A stretch of 64,000 bases of DNA from Chryseobacterium indologenes (GCF_001295265.1 NZ_LJOD01000010.1:62001-126000), one strand, 5' to 3'. Counted from the stretch's first letter, positions 24,581-33,506 are shown. Made by a program: numbers and translations. The notes: a model not told the origin generated them from the letters alone.

Positions 24581-24979
24581 ATGGTAACAGATCCAATTTC
24601 AGATTTCCTAACAAGAGTAAGGAACGCACAAAGCGCAGGCCACAAAGTGGTGGAAATTCCTGCATCGAAAATCAAAAAGGAGATTACTAAGATCTTATTT
24701 GATCAGGGGTATATCTTAAACTACAAGTTTGAGGATAGCGCTGTTCAGGGTTCGATCAAAATCGCTTTAAAGTATGATAAGCAAACTAACAAACCTGCTA
24801 TTAAGTCTATTCAGAGAGCTTCAAGACCAGGTTTGAGACAGTACAAAGGTTCAGCTGAGCTTCCAAGAGTACTAAACGGTTTGGGTATAGCTATCATCTC
24901 TACTTCTAAAGGAGTAATGACTGATAAGAAAGCTAGAGAAGAGAAAGTAGGCGGTGAAGTAATCTGCTATGTTTATTAA
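24581..24979 (+). CDS. rpsH: 30S ribosomal protein S8 (uS8)
   Basis: A 132-residue S8 ([63 protein letters not shown]). It binds h21 of 16S rRNA; in E. coli it represses the spc operon by binding mRNA at rplE. Here the preceding rpsN/rpsH gap holds a hairpin. Confidence 0.97.
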   Translation: MVTDPISDFLTRVRNAQSAGHKVVEIPASKIKKEITKILFDQGYILNYKFEDSAVQGSIKIALKYDKQTNKPAIKSIQRASRPGLRQYKGSAELPRVLNGLGIAIISTSKGVMTDKKAREEKVGGEVICYVY

Positions 24980-24996
24980 TTTTTAATCAGAGGAAA

Positions 24997-25542
24997 ATGT
25001 CAAGAATTGGTAAAGCAATTATAACAATTCCAGCTGGAGTTACGATCACTGAAAACAACGGTGTAGTAACAGTAAAAGGAGCAAAAGGAGAACTTTCTCA
25101 GGAGCTTACAGCAGGAATTACTATAGAACAAAAAGATGGTGAACTTAATGTAAACAGACCATCTGATTCTAAGCAACACAAAGCGCTTCACGGTTTATAC
25201 AGAGCGTTAATCAACAACATGGTTGTTGGTGTAAGTGCAGGTTTCGAAAAGAAACTTGAACTAGTAGGGGTAGGATATAGAGCTTCACACGCAGGTCAAA
25301 AACTTGAGTTAGCTTTAGGATTCTCTCACGGTATCGTATTGGAACTTCCAAACGAAGTAAAAGTAGATACATTGACTGAAAAAGGTAAAAACCCAATTAT
25401 TACTTTAACGTCTCACGACAACCAACTTCTAGGGATGGTAGCTGCAAAGATCCGTTCTTTCAGAAAGCCTGAGCCATACAAAGGAAAAGGTGTAAGATTC
25501 GTAGGAGAAAATGTTAGACGTAAAGCTGGTAAATCTGCTTAA
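24997..25542 (+). CDS. rplF: 50S ribosomal protein L6 (uL6)
   Basis: A 181-residue L6 with two tandem L6 folds (SRIGKAIITIPAGVTI; LELVGVGYRASHAGQKLELALGFSHGI) and the usual C-terminus PEPYKGKGVRFVGENVRRKAGKSA. Located by the sarcin-ricin loop. Confidence 0.97.
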   Translation: MSRIGKAIITIPAGVTITENNGVVTVKGAKGELSQELTAGITIEQKDGELNVNRPSDSKQHKALHGLYRALINNMVVGVSAGFEKKLELVGVGYRASHAGQKLELALGFSHGIVLELPNEVKVDTLTEKGKNPIITLTSHDNQLLGMVAAKIRSFRKPEPYKGKGVRFVGENVRRKAGKSA

Positions 25543-25557
25543 TAAATTATAAGTATT

Positions 25558-25911
25558 ATGGCATTAAGTAAATTAGAAAAAAGAATAAGAATCAAAAGAA
25601 GAGTAAGAGGGAAAATCTCTGGTTCTTCTGAATTGCCAAGATTATCTGTATACAAAAGTAATAAGGAAATTTACGCTCAGTTAATCGATGATAAAAATGG
25701 TACAACTCTGGCATCAGCTTCTTCAAGAGAAAAAGGTGTAGATGCTAAAGGAACCAAGACTGAAGTTTCTGTTGCTGTAGGTAAAGCTATTGCTGCTAAA
25801 GCGATTGCTGCAGGAATTGAAAGTATTGTATTTGACAGAAACGGTTTCGTATACCACGGTAGAGTAAAAGCTTTGGCTGATGGTGCGAGAGAAGGAGGAC
25901 TTAAATTCTAA
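25558..25911 (+). CDS. rplR: 50S ribosomal protein L18 (uL18)
   Basis: A 117-residue L18 ([64 protein letters not shown]) that binds 5S rRNA with L5. Confidence 0.97.
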   Translation: MALSKLEKRIRIKRRVRGKISGSSELPRLSVYKSNKEIYAQLIDDKNGTTLASASSREKGVDAKGTKTEVSVAVGKAIAAKAIAAGIESIVFDRNGFVYHGRVKALADGAREGGLKF

Positions 25912-25931
25912 TCATAAAAATTTCGGAAAAT

Positions 25932-26453
25932 ATGTTAGGACTAGATAATATAGAAAGAGTAAAACCGGGAGGATTAGAATTAAAAGATCGTCTCGTAGCT
26001 GTTAACAGAGTAACAAAAGTAACCAAAGGAGGTAGAGCTTTCGGATTTTCTGCTATCGTTGTAGTAGGTAATGAAGACGGAGTAATCGGTCACGGTCTTG
26101 GAAAATCTAAAGAGGTTGCTTCTGCAATTGCTAAAGCAGTTGAAGATGCTAAGAAAAACCTTGTGAAAGTTCCTGTAATGAACCACACAATCCCTCACCA
26201 GACTACAGCAAGATACGGTGGTGCAGACATCTTCTTAAGACCTGCTTCTCACGGTACAGGACTTATCGCCGGTGGTGCGGTAAGAGCGGTATTGGAATCT
26301 GCTGGTATTCACGATATCCTTTCAAAATCTAAAGGATCTTCTAACCCTCACAACGTGGTGAAAGCTACTTTCAAAGCGTTATTAGACATCAGAAGACCTG
26401 AAGAAATCGCTAGAATGAGAGGAGTTTCTCTAAGTAAAGTGTTTAACGGTTAA
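25932..26453 (+). CDS. rpsE: 30S ribosomal protein S5 (uS5)
   Basis: A 173-residue S5 with a double-stranded RNA-binding domain ([30 protein letters not shown]) and the S5 C-domain ([22 protein letters not shown]). Involved in decoding fidelity and mRNA entry. Confidence 0.97.
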   Translation: MLGLDNIERVKPGGLELKDRLVAVNRVTKVTKGGRAFGFSAIVVVGNEDGVIGHGLGKSKEVASAIAKAVEDAKKNLVKVPVMNHTIPHQTTARYGGADIFLRPASHGTGLIAGGAVRAVLESAGIHDILSKSKGSSNPHNVVKATFKALLDIRRPEEIARMRGVSLSKVFNG

Positions 26454-26464
26454 TAATTAAAACA

Positions 26465-26641
26465 ATGGCAACAATCAAAGTAAAGCAAGTAAGAAGCGCT
26501 ATTGGAAGAACAAAAACCCAAAAGAGAACGCTTGAAGCATTAGGATTAAAAAAACTTCACCAAGTTGTAGAACATGAAGCTACTCCTTCCATCTTAGGAA
26601 TGATCGCTGCAGTGAGCCACTTACTTGAAGTTCAAAAATAA
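26465..26641 (+). CDS. rpmD: 50S ribosomal protein L30 (uL30)
   Basis: A 58-residue L30 read directly from the sequence between rpsE and rplO: starts MATIKVKQVRSAIGRTKTQK, continues RTLEALGLKKLHQVVEHEAT and ends at TAA 26639-26641. Length, sequence and position all fit the family. Confidence 0.96.
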   Translation: MATIKVKQVRSAIGRTKTQKRTLEALGLKKLHQVVEHEATPSILGMIAAVSHLLEVQK

Positions 26642-26662
26642 TTTTAAAAAAGAGAAATTAAA

Positions 26663-27112
26663 ATGAATTTAAATAACATAAAACCTGCTGCAGGATCTAC
26701 TTTCAACTCAAAAAGAATTGGTAGAGGTCAGGGTACTGGAAAAGGAGGTACATCTACAAAAGGTCACAAAGGTCAGAAGTCTAGAGCTGGTTATTCTCAG
26801 AAGATCGGTTTTGAAGGTGGACAAATGCCTTTACAAAGAAGATTACCGAAATTCGGTTTCAAAAACGTAAACAGAAAAGAGTTTAGAGGAGTTAACCTTG
26901 ATACTATCCAAACTTTAATCGAGAACAAATCCATCACTGGAGATATCACGAAAGAAGTTTTAGTACAAAACGGTTTAGTTTCTAAAAACGAATTAGTGAA
27001 AATTATGGGTAGAGGAGAATTGAAATCTGCGGTTTCAATCTCTGCTGACAAATTCACTAAATCTGCTGAAGAGCTTATTGCTAAAGCAGGTGGAAAAGCA
27101 ATTACCTTATAA
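26663..27112 (+). CDS. rplO: 50S ribosomal protein L15 (uL15)
   Basis: A 149-residue L15 with the Gly/Arg-rich N-terminus (RIGRGQGTGKGGTSTKGHKGQKSR) that penetrates the 23S rRNA and the C-terminal fold. Nine bases before secY. Confidence 0.97.
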   Translation: MNLNNIKPAAGSTFNSKRIGRGQGTGKGGTSTKGHKGQKSRAGYSQKIGFEGGQMPLQRRLPKFGFKNVNRKEFRGVNLDTIQTLIENKSITGDITKEVLVQNGLVSKNELVKIMGRGELKSAVSISADKFTKSAEELIAKAGGKAITL

Positions 27113-27121
27113 TACTTACTA

Positions 27122-28501
27122 ATGAAAGAATTTATACAAACACTTAAAAATATTTGGAGCCTAAAGGAACTAAGAGAAAAAATTCTCTTTACGTTAGGTA
27201 TTATCCTTGTGTATAGATTCGCATCTTATATCTCACTTCCCGCAATTAACCTTGCAGAAGTGGGAGATCTCTTAGAGCATTATAAAAATCAAGGCGGTAA
27301 CAAGCAAGGAGCAGGTCTCCTTGGCTTGCTTTCGTCGTTTACGGGGGGAGCTTTCAGCCACGCTTCCGTAATGGCGTTGGGGATCATGCCTTATATTTCT
27401 GCTTCTATTATTGTTCAGTTGATGGGGATGGCTATTCCTTATCTTCAGAAGCTTCAGAAAGATGGAGAGTCAGGTAGAAATACATTGAATCAGATTACAA
27501 GATGGTTAACAATTGGTGTTTGTTTAGTACAGGCTCCTTCTTATTTAACCTCAATTACTCAATTATTCTTACCGTATGCTCAATTCCAGTCTGCTTATTT
27601 TCAAGAGCCAAATTCTATCATGTTCTGGTTACCAAGTATTGTTATCCTGGTTGCCGGTTCAGTATTCGCAATGTGGTTAGGTGAAAAAATCACCGACAAA
27701 GGTATCGGAAACGGTATCTCTATCCTTATTATGGTGGGGATCCTTTCAAGATTACCTGAAGCATTCGTACAGGAAATGGCTGTGCAGAACGGAAAAGGAG
27801 GAATGGGGTCTATCATGATCCTTATTGAAGTATTATTCTGGATGTTGGTTGTTCTTTTGGCGGTGATCCTATCGGTAGCTGTTAGAAAAATTCCAATTCA
27901 GTATGTAAGCAGAGCTCAAGCAAGAGGAGGTGTAAACAGAAATCTTATGCAGGGAGCAAGACAATGGATTCCATTGAAAGTAAATGCTGCTGGTGTAATG
28001 CCAATCATCTTTGCTCAGGCATTGATGTTCGTACCAGGATTATTAACGAAATTCGATGAGTCCAATACTTTTCTTGCAGGTTTCAAGAATGTTTTTAGCT
28101 GGCAGTACAACGTATTGTTTGCGCTATTAATTATTATCTTCTCATTTTTCTATACTGCGATTACAATTCCGGTAAACCAGATGGCTGATGATTTGAAGAG
28201 AAATGGAGGTTTAGTACCGAAAGTAAGACCCGGTAAAGAAACAGCTGATTATTTAGATGATATTTTATCAAAAATTACCTTGCCAGGTGCAATTTTTTTA
28301 TCTATCTTTGCAGTCCTTCCGGCAATTGTGCATGGAAGCTTTGTTCAGACAGATGCGTTTGCCCTATTTTTCGGGGGAACGTCACTATTGATTATGGTGG
28401 GAGTAATTTTAGATACTGTTCAACAGATTAATACGTATCTGCTGAACCATCACTATGATGGCTTAATGCAGTCTAAATTGTCAAGAACGACTGGATATTA
28501 A
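27122..28501 (+). CDS. secY: preprotein translocase subunit SecY
   Basis: A 459-residue SecY with ten TM helices. Recognisable texts are EKILFTLGIILVYRFASYISLP (TM1), GIMPYISASIIVQLM (TM2), the cytosolic loop PIQYVSRAQARGGVNRNLMQGARQWIPLKVNAAGVMPIIFAQ and VPKVRPGKETADYLDDILSKITLPGA. It is the protein-conducting channel in the inner membrane. Its place between rplO and infA is the normal spc operon position. Confidence 0.98.
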   Translation: MKEFIQTLKNIWSLKELREKILFTLGIILVYRFASYISLPAINLAEVGDLLEHYKNQGGNKQGAGLLGLLSSFTGGAFSHASVMALGIMPYISASIIVQLMGMAIPYLQKLQKDGESGRNTLNQITRWLTIGVCLVQAPSYLTSITQLFLPYAQFQSAYFQEPNSIMFWLPSIVILVAGSVFAMWLGEKITDKGIGNGISILIMVGILSRLPEAFVQEMAVQNGKGGMGSIMILIEVLFWMLVVLLAVILSVAVRKIPIQYVSRAQARGGVNRNLMQGARQWIPLKVNAAGVMPIIFAQALMFVPGLLTKFDESNTFLAGFKNVFSWQYNVLFALLIIIFSFFYTAITIPVNQMADDLKRNGGLVPKVRPGKETADYLDDILSKITLPGAIFLSIFAVLPAIVHGSFVQTDAFALFFGGTSLLIMVGVILDTVQQINTYLLNHHYDGLMQSKLSRTTGY

Positions 28502-28504
28502 TTT

Positions 28505-28720
28505 ATGGCAAAACAAAAACATATTGAACAAGACGGCGTTATAACGGAAGCTCTTTCGAACGCTCAGTTCCGTGTAGAGCTGGAAAATGGGCATATTCTT
28601 ATTGCTCATATCTCTGGCAAAATGAGAATGCATTATATTAAACTTTTACCTGGAGACAAGGTAAAACTAGAAATGTCTCCCTATGATTTAACCAAAGGGA
28701 GAATCACATTTAGATATTAA
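28505..28720 (+). CDS. infA: translation initiation factor IF-1
   Basis: A 71-residue S1/OB-fold IF-1 ([70 protein letters not shown]), which occupies the 30S A site during initiation. Three bases after secY. Confidence 0.98.
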   Translation: MAKQKHIEQDGVITEALSNAQFRVELENGHILIAHISGKMRMHYIKLLPGDKVKLEMSPYDLTKGRITFRY

Positions 28721-28728
28721 AAACAAAT

Positions 28729-28756
28729 GCCAAATGGAATAAATATTCCATTTGGC
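28729..28756 (+). terminator. perfect hairpin in the infA/rpmJ gap
   Basis: gccaaatggaat (28729-28740) pairs perfectly with attccatttggc (28745-28756) around AAAT, starting nine bases after the infA stop. It is followed by CTCTTGTTG, not a clean T run. Downstream genes are essential, so partial termination or mRNA processing is more likely than full termination. Confidence 0.6.
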
Positions 28757-28764
28757 TCTTGTTG

Positions 28765-28834
28765 AAAAATAAATACTATCAAAAATGAAATCGAAAGATT
28801 CCATTGAGCATTAGTAAAAATAAATACTATCAAA
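28765..28834 (+). repeat. duplicated rpmJ leader (19-bp direct repeat) with a mini-ORF
   Basis: aaaaataaatactatcaaa occurs at 28765-28783 and again at 28816-28834, where its last A begins the rpmJ start codon. The first copy is followed by its own ATG (28785) opening a nine-codon frame that stops at TAG 28812-28814. The second copy appears to be the real ribosome-loading region of rpmJ. Confidence 0.8.
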
Positions 28835-28950
28835 TGAAAGTTAGAGCATCAATTAAAAAAAGAAGTGCTGACTGCAAAATCGTACGCAGAAAAGGTGTAC
28901 TGTTTGTAATCAACAAAAAGAACCCAAAATTTAAACAAAGACAAGGCTAA
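28834..28950 (+). CDS. rpmJ: 50S ribosomal protein L36 (bL36), lacking zinc ligands
   Basis: A 38-residue L36 read from ATG 28834 to TAA 28950: [20 protein letters not shown], then [18 protein letters not shown]. The family pattern of the zinc-binding form has Cys at three places and a His; only one Cys (residue 14) remains, with Ser, Asn/Lys and Phe at the other positions, so this is the zinc-free (C-minus) form. It lies between infA and rpsM as usual. Confidence 0.95.
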   Translation: MKVRASIKKRSADCKIVRRKGVLFVINKKNPKFKQRQG

Positions 28951-28959
28951 CATTAAATT

Positions 28960-29337
28960 ATGGCGAGAATTGCAGGTATTGATTTACCAAAAAACAAAAG
29001 AGGTGTTATCGGTTTAACTTACATCTACGGAGTAGGAAGAAGTACTTCTTCTGAAATCCTTAAAGCTGCCGGTATCAGCGAAGACAAGAAAGTCAACGAA
29101 TGGAATGACGATGAATTGGCTGCAATCAGAACCTATATCTCTGAAAACGTAAAAGTAGAAGGAGAATTGAGATCTGAAGTGCAATTGAACATCAAGAGAT
29201 TGATGGACATAGGATGCCAACGAGGAATACGTCACAGACTAGGATTACCTTTAAGAGGCCAGAGAACGAAAAACAACTCTAGAACACGTAAAGGGAAGAG
29301 AAAAACTGTTGCTAACAAGAAAAAAGCTAGTAAATAA
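28960..29337 (+). CDS. rpsM: 30S ribosomal protein S13 (uS13)
   Basis: A 125-residue S13 ([63 protein letters not shown]). Its C-terminal tail contacts P-site tRNA. Nine bases after rpmJ; first gene of the alpha segment. Confidence 0.97.
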   Translation: MARIAGIDLPKNKRGVIGLTYIYGVGRSTSSEILKAAGISEDKKVNEWNDDELAAIRTYISENVKVEGELRSEVQLNIKRLMDIGCQRGIRHRLGLPLRGQRTKNNSRTRKGKRKTVANKKKASK

Positions 29338-29349
29338 TCGTTAGGAATT

Positions 29350-29739
29350 ATGGCAAAACAAACTAAAGTAGTTAAAAAAAGAAAAGTAAAAGTTGAAGCT
29401 ATTGGTGAAGCACATATTCAGGCTTCTTTCAATAACATCATCATTTCTTTAACAAATAAAAACGGAGAGGTTATCTCTTGGGCTTCTGCCGGTAAAATGG
29501 GATTCAGAGGTTCTAAAAAGAATACTCCATTTGCTGCTCAAATGGCAGCTGAAAATTGCTCTGCTGTAGCTCACGAAGCTGGTTTAAGAAGAGTGAAGGT
29601 GTTTGTGAAAGGTCCTGGTGCAGGTAGAGAATCTGCTATCAGAACGATCCACAATTCAGGAATTGAAGTTAGTGAAATCGTTGATGTGACTCCTATGCCA
29701 CACAATGGATGTAGACCACCGAAAAGAAGAAGAGTTTAA
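29350..29739 (+). CDS. rpsK: 30S ribosomal protein S11 (uS11)
   Basis: A 129-residue S11 ([87 protein letters not shown]), a platform protein near the mRNA exit. Confidence 0.97.
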   Translation: MAKQTKVVKKRKVKVEAIGEAHIQASFNNIIISLTNKNGEVISWASAGKMGFRGSKKNTPFAAQMAAENCSAVAHEAGLRRVKVFVKGPGAGRESAIRTIHNSGIEVSEIVDVTPMPHNGCRPPKRRRV

Positions 29740-29758
29740 TTTTTAGAATTTACCCATT

Positions 29759-30367
29759 ATGGCAAGATATATTGGACCTAAAACTAAGATTGCTAGAAAG
29801 TTTGGTGCTGCAATCTACGGAGATGACAAAAACTTCGAAAAAAGAAAAAACCAACCGCCAGGACAACACGGTCCTAACAAGAGAAGAGGTGCTAAAAAAT
29901 CAGAATATGCAGTTCAGCTGGCTGAAAAACAAAAAGCTAAATATACTTACGGTATCTTAGAAAGACAGTTTGCTAACTTATTCGAAAAAGCACACAGAAG
30001 TAAAGGGGTAACAGGGGAAGTACTATTACAACTTTGCGAATCTAGACTGGACAACGTAGTATACAGATTAGGTTTTGCTAAAACAAGATCTGCTGCTAGA
30101 CAATTAGTTTCTCACAGACACATCACTGTGAACGGAGAAATTCTTAATATCCCTTCGTATTTGGTTAAAGCTGGTGATGTAATCGCTGTTAGAGAAAAAT
30201 CTAAGTCTCTTGAAGTTGTTACTGATGCATTAGCTTCTAAAGCAAATTATGAGTGGTTACAATTCAACGATGAGAAGAAAGAAGGTACCTTCATTTCTGC
30301 TCCTGAAAGAATCCAGATTCCGGAAGACATCAAGGAGAACCTTATCGTCGAACTTTACTCTAAATAA
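29759..30367 (+). CDS. rpsD: 30S ribosomal protein S4 (uS4)
   Basis: A 202-residue S4 ([37 protein letters not shown]) with an S4 RNA-binding domain ([41 protein letters not shown]). It nucleates 30S assembly at the 5' domain. The zinc Cys cluster of some S4 proteins is absent. Confidence 0.97.
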   Translation: MARYIGPKTKIARKFGAAIYGDDKNFEKRKNQPPGQHGPNKRRGAKKSEYAVQLAEKQKAKYTYGILERQFANLFEKAHRSKGVTGEVLLQLCESRLDNVVYRLGFAKTRSAARQLVSHRHITVNGEILNIPSYLVKAGDVIAVREKSKSLEVVTDALASKANYEWLQFNDEKKEGTFISAPERIQIPEDIKENLIVELYSK

Positions 30368-30400
30368 TTTTTTAATCAAATTTTTGCTCAACCCAATAAT

Positions 30401-31396
30401 ATGGCAATTTTACAATTCATAAAACCCGATAAAGTAATTTTACTTAACTCTGATGAATTTAAAGGTCAATTTGAATTCAGACCTTTAGAACCAGGTTTCG
30501 GGCTTACAATCGGTAATGCTTTGAGAAGAGTGTTGCTTTCTTCTCTGGAAGGATACGCTATTTCATCTATCAAAATAGAAGGTGTAGAGCACGAATTTTC
30601 AACTATTCCAGGAGTAATCGAAGACGTTACTGAAATTATTCTTAACCTTAAGCAGGTAAGATTAAAAGCTTCAGCAGAAGGCCAGGCCAATGAGCAGGTG
30701 GTTGCTAAAGTTTCAGGTCAAACGGTTATTACTGCTGGGGATTTAGGAAAGTCTATCAACGGATTTGAGGTGCTGAACCCGGATTTGGTGATCTGCAACC
30801 TAAATACTGATGTAACTTTCGAAATTACTTTCAATATTGAAAAAGGTAGAGGGTATGTTCCTTCAGAACAAAATAAGTCAAACAATGCACCGGTAGGTAC
30901 CATTGCTATTGACTCTATTTTTACGCCGATTAAGAAAGTACAATACAGCATTGAAAATTATCGTGTAGAGCAAAAAACAGACTACGAAAAACTTGTATTA
31001 GATATAGAAACTGACGGGTCTATCAGCCCTCAGAATGCTTTAACTGAAGCTTCAAAGATATTAATTTATCACTTCATGCTATTCTCTGATGAGAGAATCA
31101 CGCTTGAAACGGAAGCGGTAAAAGCATCTATCCAATACGATGAAGAAACACTTCACACAAGACAATTGCTTAAGTCTAAATTAGCAGATATGGATCTTTC
31201 TGTAAGAGCCCTTAACTGTCTGAAAGCAGCTGAAGTAGAAACTCTTGGAGAACTGGTTTCCTACAGTAAGTCTGATTTGATGAAATTCAGAAATTTTGGT
31301 AAAAAATCTTTGACAGAACTAGAAGAATTAGTGCATTCAAAAGGTCTTAACTTCGGTTTCGACGTTGCAAAATATAAGTTAGACGCTGATAAATAA
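30401..31396 (+). CDS. rpoA: DNA-directed RNA polymerase subunit alpha
   Basis: A 331-residue alpha subunit. The N-terminal dimer domain (residues 1-230) has [28 protein letters not shown]. The C-terminal domain (about 255-325) has LDLS-type [44 protein letters not shown], the part that touches activators and UP elements. Between rpsD and rplQ as in most bacteria. Confidence 0.98.
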   Translation: MAILQFIKPDKVILLNSDEFKGQFEFRPLEPGFGLTIGNALRRVLLSSLEGYAISSIKIEGVEHEFSTIPGVIEDVTEIILNLKQVRLKASAEGQANEQVVAKVSGQTVITAGDLGKSINGFEVLNPDLVICNLNTDVTFEITFNIEKGRGYVPSEQNKSNNAPVGTIAIDSIFTPIKKVQYSIENYRVEQKTDYEKLVLDIETDGSISPQNALTEASKILIYHFMLFSDERITLETEAVKASIQYDEETLHTRQLLKSKLADMDLSVRALNCLKAAEVETLGELVSYSKSDLMKFRNFGKKSLTELEELVHSKGLNFGFDVAKYKLDADK

Positions 31397-31402
31397 TTAA
31401 TA

Positions 31403-31930
31403 ATGAGACACGGTAAAAAATTCAATCACTTAGGAAGAACAGCTTCTCACAGAAGTGCTTTACTTTCTAATATGGCTTGTTCTCTAATTGAGCATAAAAG
31501 AATCAACACTACTGTAGCTAAAGCTAAGGCTTTAAGAGTATATGTTGAGCCTCTATTAACAAAAGCAAAAGAAGATACTACACACAACAGAAGAGTAGTA
31601 TTCTCTTACCTTCAAAATAAATATGCGGTTGCTGAATTATTCAGAACTGTAGCTCCTAAAATCGCTGAAAGAAACGGTGGTTATACAAGAATCATCAAGA
31701 CAGGATTCAGACCAGGTGATGCTGCTGATACTGCTCTTATCGAACTAGTAGATTTCAACGAGCTTTACAACCCTAATGCTGAAGAGAAAAAAGCTACAAG
31801 AAGAAGCAGAAGATCTACAACTGCTAAAAAAGCTGAAGCTGTAGTGGCTGAAGTTCCTGCAGTAGAAGAGAAAGTTGAAGAGCCTAAGGCTGAAGCAGCT
31901 GACTCTGCTGAAGAGAAAACTGAAGAATAA
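31403..31930 (+). CDS. rplQ: 50S ribosomal protein L17 (bL17) with acidic C-terminal tail
   Basis: A 175-residue L17. Residues 1-125 are the normal domain ([50 protein letters not shown]). About 50 extra residues follow: a basic stretch ([15 protein letters not shown]), then an Ala/Glu/Val-rich acidic tail ending [10 protein letters not shown]. Such tails are common in Bacteroidota L17 and are presumably disordered. Last gene of the operon, followed by a strong terminator. Confidence 0.97.
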   Translation: MRHGKKFNHLGRTASHRSALLSNMACSLIEHKRINTTVAKAKALRVYVEPLLTKAKEDTTHNRRVVFSYLQNKYAVAELFRTVAPKIAERNGGYTRIIKTGFRPGDAADTALIELVDFNELYNPNAEEKKATRRSRRSTTAKKAEAVVAEVPAVEEKVEEPKAEAADSAEEKTEE

Positions 31931-31950
31931 TATTCATTCAGATATCAATG

Positions 31951-31982
31951 AAAAACCATCCGCATTCCGGATGGTTTTTTTT
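31951..31982 (+). terminator. terminator of the ribosomal operon
   Basis: aaaaaccatccg (31951-31962) pairs with cggatggttttt (31968-31979) around cattc and runs into a long T tract. It closes the rplC-rplQ operon 20 bases after the rplQ stop. Confidence 0.9.
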
Positions 31983-32121
31983 TGTTTATCCCATTCTGAA
32001 AAAGGCTGGCAGGAAAGACGTAAATATATTTTTCGATCATCATTATGTATCCTTGTTTAATCTCGTTGGTAATAAAAACGTCCGTTTTTGAACTTTGCCT
32101 TGTAGCTGTTTGAGAAGGAAG

Positions 32122-32170
32122 AATACCCCTAAAGTGTAATTGACCGGTGTTTTAAAATACAGGAAATTTG
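32122..32170 (+). promoter_or_regulatory. promoter A of the shared GTGTAATTGA regulon (amidase)
   Basis: AAT-N9-GTGTAATTGAC spans 32122-32144. The TTG inside it (32140-32142) is followed by exactly 20 bases and the octamer GAAATTTG (32163-32170). The -7 octamer departs from TAnnTTTG at its first base, which suggests a weak core promoter that needs an activator at the upstream site. Transcription would start near 32177, 14 bases before the amidase ATG. Same architecture at 33621-33669 and 36511-36559. Confidence 0.65.
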
Positions 32171-32190
32171 AGTTTCTAAAAATACCAGTC

Positions 32191-33015
32191 ATGAAAGTTT
32201 TAAAAGACAAATTATCCAAAACAGTTTCAGGAGAGAGTCTCAGTTTTGCAGATACTCCCAACAAAGGAGGGAATATTGTTCCCGAATATATCATTATTCA
32301 TTTTACCGCAGGAAGAGGAGCAGATAGTTCCGTAAGCTGGTTTAAAGATCCGGCGGCTAAAGCTTCCGCTCATCTTGTTATAGACAGGGAAGGGAAGATT
32401 ACCCAAATGGTAGATTTTAACAGAAAAGCATGGCACGCCGGAAAAAGCCGATGGGCAGACCGTTCCGGATTTAACGATTTCTCTATAGGAATTGAATTGG
32501 ATAATCCCGGAAGGCTTACCAATGTAAATGACAGATTCTATGCCTGGTTTGAAAAGGAATATCCAAAGGAATTTGTAGTCAGGGCAAAACATAAGCATGA
32601 AGAAAATGCCTCCTACTGGCATAGCTTTACCGAAAAGCAGATCGATTCCTGTTTCCGGGTTTGCAAACTGCTGATGGAGACCTATCATATTAAAGATATT
32701 CTGGGACATGATGATATTGCACCTTTCAGGAAAAATGATCCGGGGCCTGCTTTTCCAATGGAAAGCTTCAGAGCAAAATTATTGGGAAGAGAGGATGACA
32801 CTGCGGACATTTACCAGGTGACAGCGGATCAGGTCAATATAAGAAAAGGGGCAGGAACCGAGTTTGATTCAATGATGAAGCTTAAAAAAGGAACCCAGGT
32901 AGAATTTATTAAAAGTAAGCTGGGCTGGTTCTACGTTTATGTTTTACTGAAGCCGGTAAACGGAGAAGAGCCTTTGTATGGCTGGATCAACAGCGATCTG
33001 CTGAAGAAAGTATAA
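32191..33015 (+). CDS. N-acetylmuramoyl-L-alanine amidase (Amidase_2) with SH3 domain, no signal peptide
   Basis: A 274-residue zinc amidase of the AmpD/T7-lysozyme (Amidase_2) family. The first Zn ligand is H37 in YIIIHFTAGRG, and the last ligands are in ILGHDDIAPFRKNDPGPAFP. An SH3b-like domain fills about residues 200-273 (QVNIRKGAGTEFDSMMKLKKGTQVEF ... GWINSDLLKKV). It cleaves the amide bond between MurNAc and the stem peptide. No signal peptide is seen (MKVLKDKLSKTVSG), so the enzyme is cytosolic or released in an unusual way, as with endolysins. The ATG at 32191 is chosen because the in-frame TTG at 32140 is the TTG of the promoter itself. Confidence 0.88.
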   Translation: MKVLKDKLSKTVSGESLSFADTPNKGGNIVPEYIIIHFTAGRGADSSVSWFKDPAAKASAHLVIDREGKITQMVDFNRKAWHAGKSRWADRSGFNDFSIGIELDNPGRLTNVNDRFYAWFEKEYPKEFVVRAKHKHEENASYWHSFTEKQIDSCFRVCKLLMETYHIKDILGHDDIAPFRKNDPGPAFPMESFRAKLLGREDDTADIYQVTADQVNIRKGAGTEFDSMMKLKKGTQVEFIKSKLGWFYVYVLLKPVNGEEPLYGWINSDLLKKV

Positions 33016-33034
33016 CTTACACACAACATCAATA

Positions 33035-33064
33035 AAAGTCCCTCAATAAAAATTGGGGGACTTT
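33035..33064. terminator. bidirectional terminator between convergent genes
   Basis: aaagtccctcaa (33035-33046) pairs with ttgggggacttt (33053-33064, one G-U) around six A/T bases. It lies between the amidase stop and the convergent lipoprotein stop. Confidence 0.8.
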
Positions 33065-33071
33065 ACTGTTT

Positions 33072-33506
33072 CTATATCTTGGTTCTCTTCAATTCGATTA
33101 CATTATTGCCCTGTTCAAGGTGAAGGCTGTCACCTTTTACTCTGGCAGTCATGTCGTCTTTTTTATAGATTGTTTCACCATCCTTGGTTTCTGTTTTAGG
33201 AAGGGTAAATGTTTTCTTATTGCTGGTAATGGCCACCGTATTCTCTTTAGGATCATTTTTGAATACTACTTTTACCAGAGTTCCGTCCGTTGCCTTATAA
33301 ACGAAATCTGTTTTTTCAGTTTTCTGTCCGTTTATTTCTGTTGTGGATGAACTCTGTGTTAATGAGTCAATTTTTCCGTTGTTGTTGGTAATTACTGTTT
33401 CCGAACTATCGGTTTTGATGATGCTCTTGTTGCCGCTTTCACTTTTTTTACAGCCAATTAATGATAGTGCAGCCGTTGAAACTGCTATTAAAAGCCCTTT
33501 TTTCAT
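33072..33506 (-). CDS. lipoprotein with MliC-like (lysozyme inhibitor) domain
   Basis: A 144-residue lipoprotein: lipobox SLIGC with Cys19, a Ser/Thr/Asn-rich linker to about residue 65, then FVYKATDGTLVKVVFKNDP, VAITSNKKTFTLPKTETKDGETIY, MTARVKGDSLHLEQGNNVIEL. Strand order and the Tyr/Gly/Leu-Pro positions resemble the MliC/PliC family of membrane-bound C-type lysozyme inhibitors, although Cys pairs found in some members are absent. It is convergent with a cell-wall amidase and divergent from a two-component system whose palindromic site could also face this gene. An envelope-protection role is inferred. Confidence 0.7.
   Translation of the reverse strand: MKKGLLIAVSTAALSLIGCKKSESGNKSIIKTDSSETVITNNNGKIDSLTQSSSTTEINGQKTEKTDFVYKATDGTLVKVVFKNDPKENTVAITSNKKTFTLPKTETKDGETIYKKDDMTARVKGDSLHLEQGNNVIELKRTKI

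Noticed and set aside
32140..32190. TTG start giving a longer amidase
   Set aside because: That TTG is the -33 element of the promoter; the transcript should begin after it.
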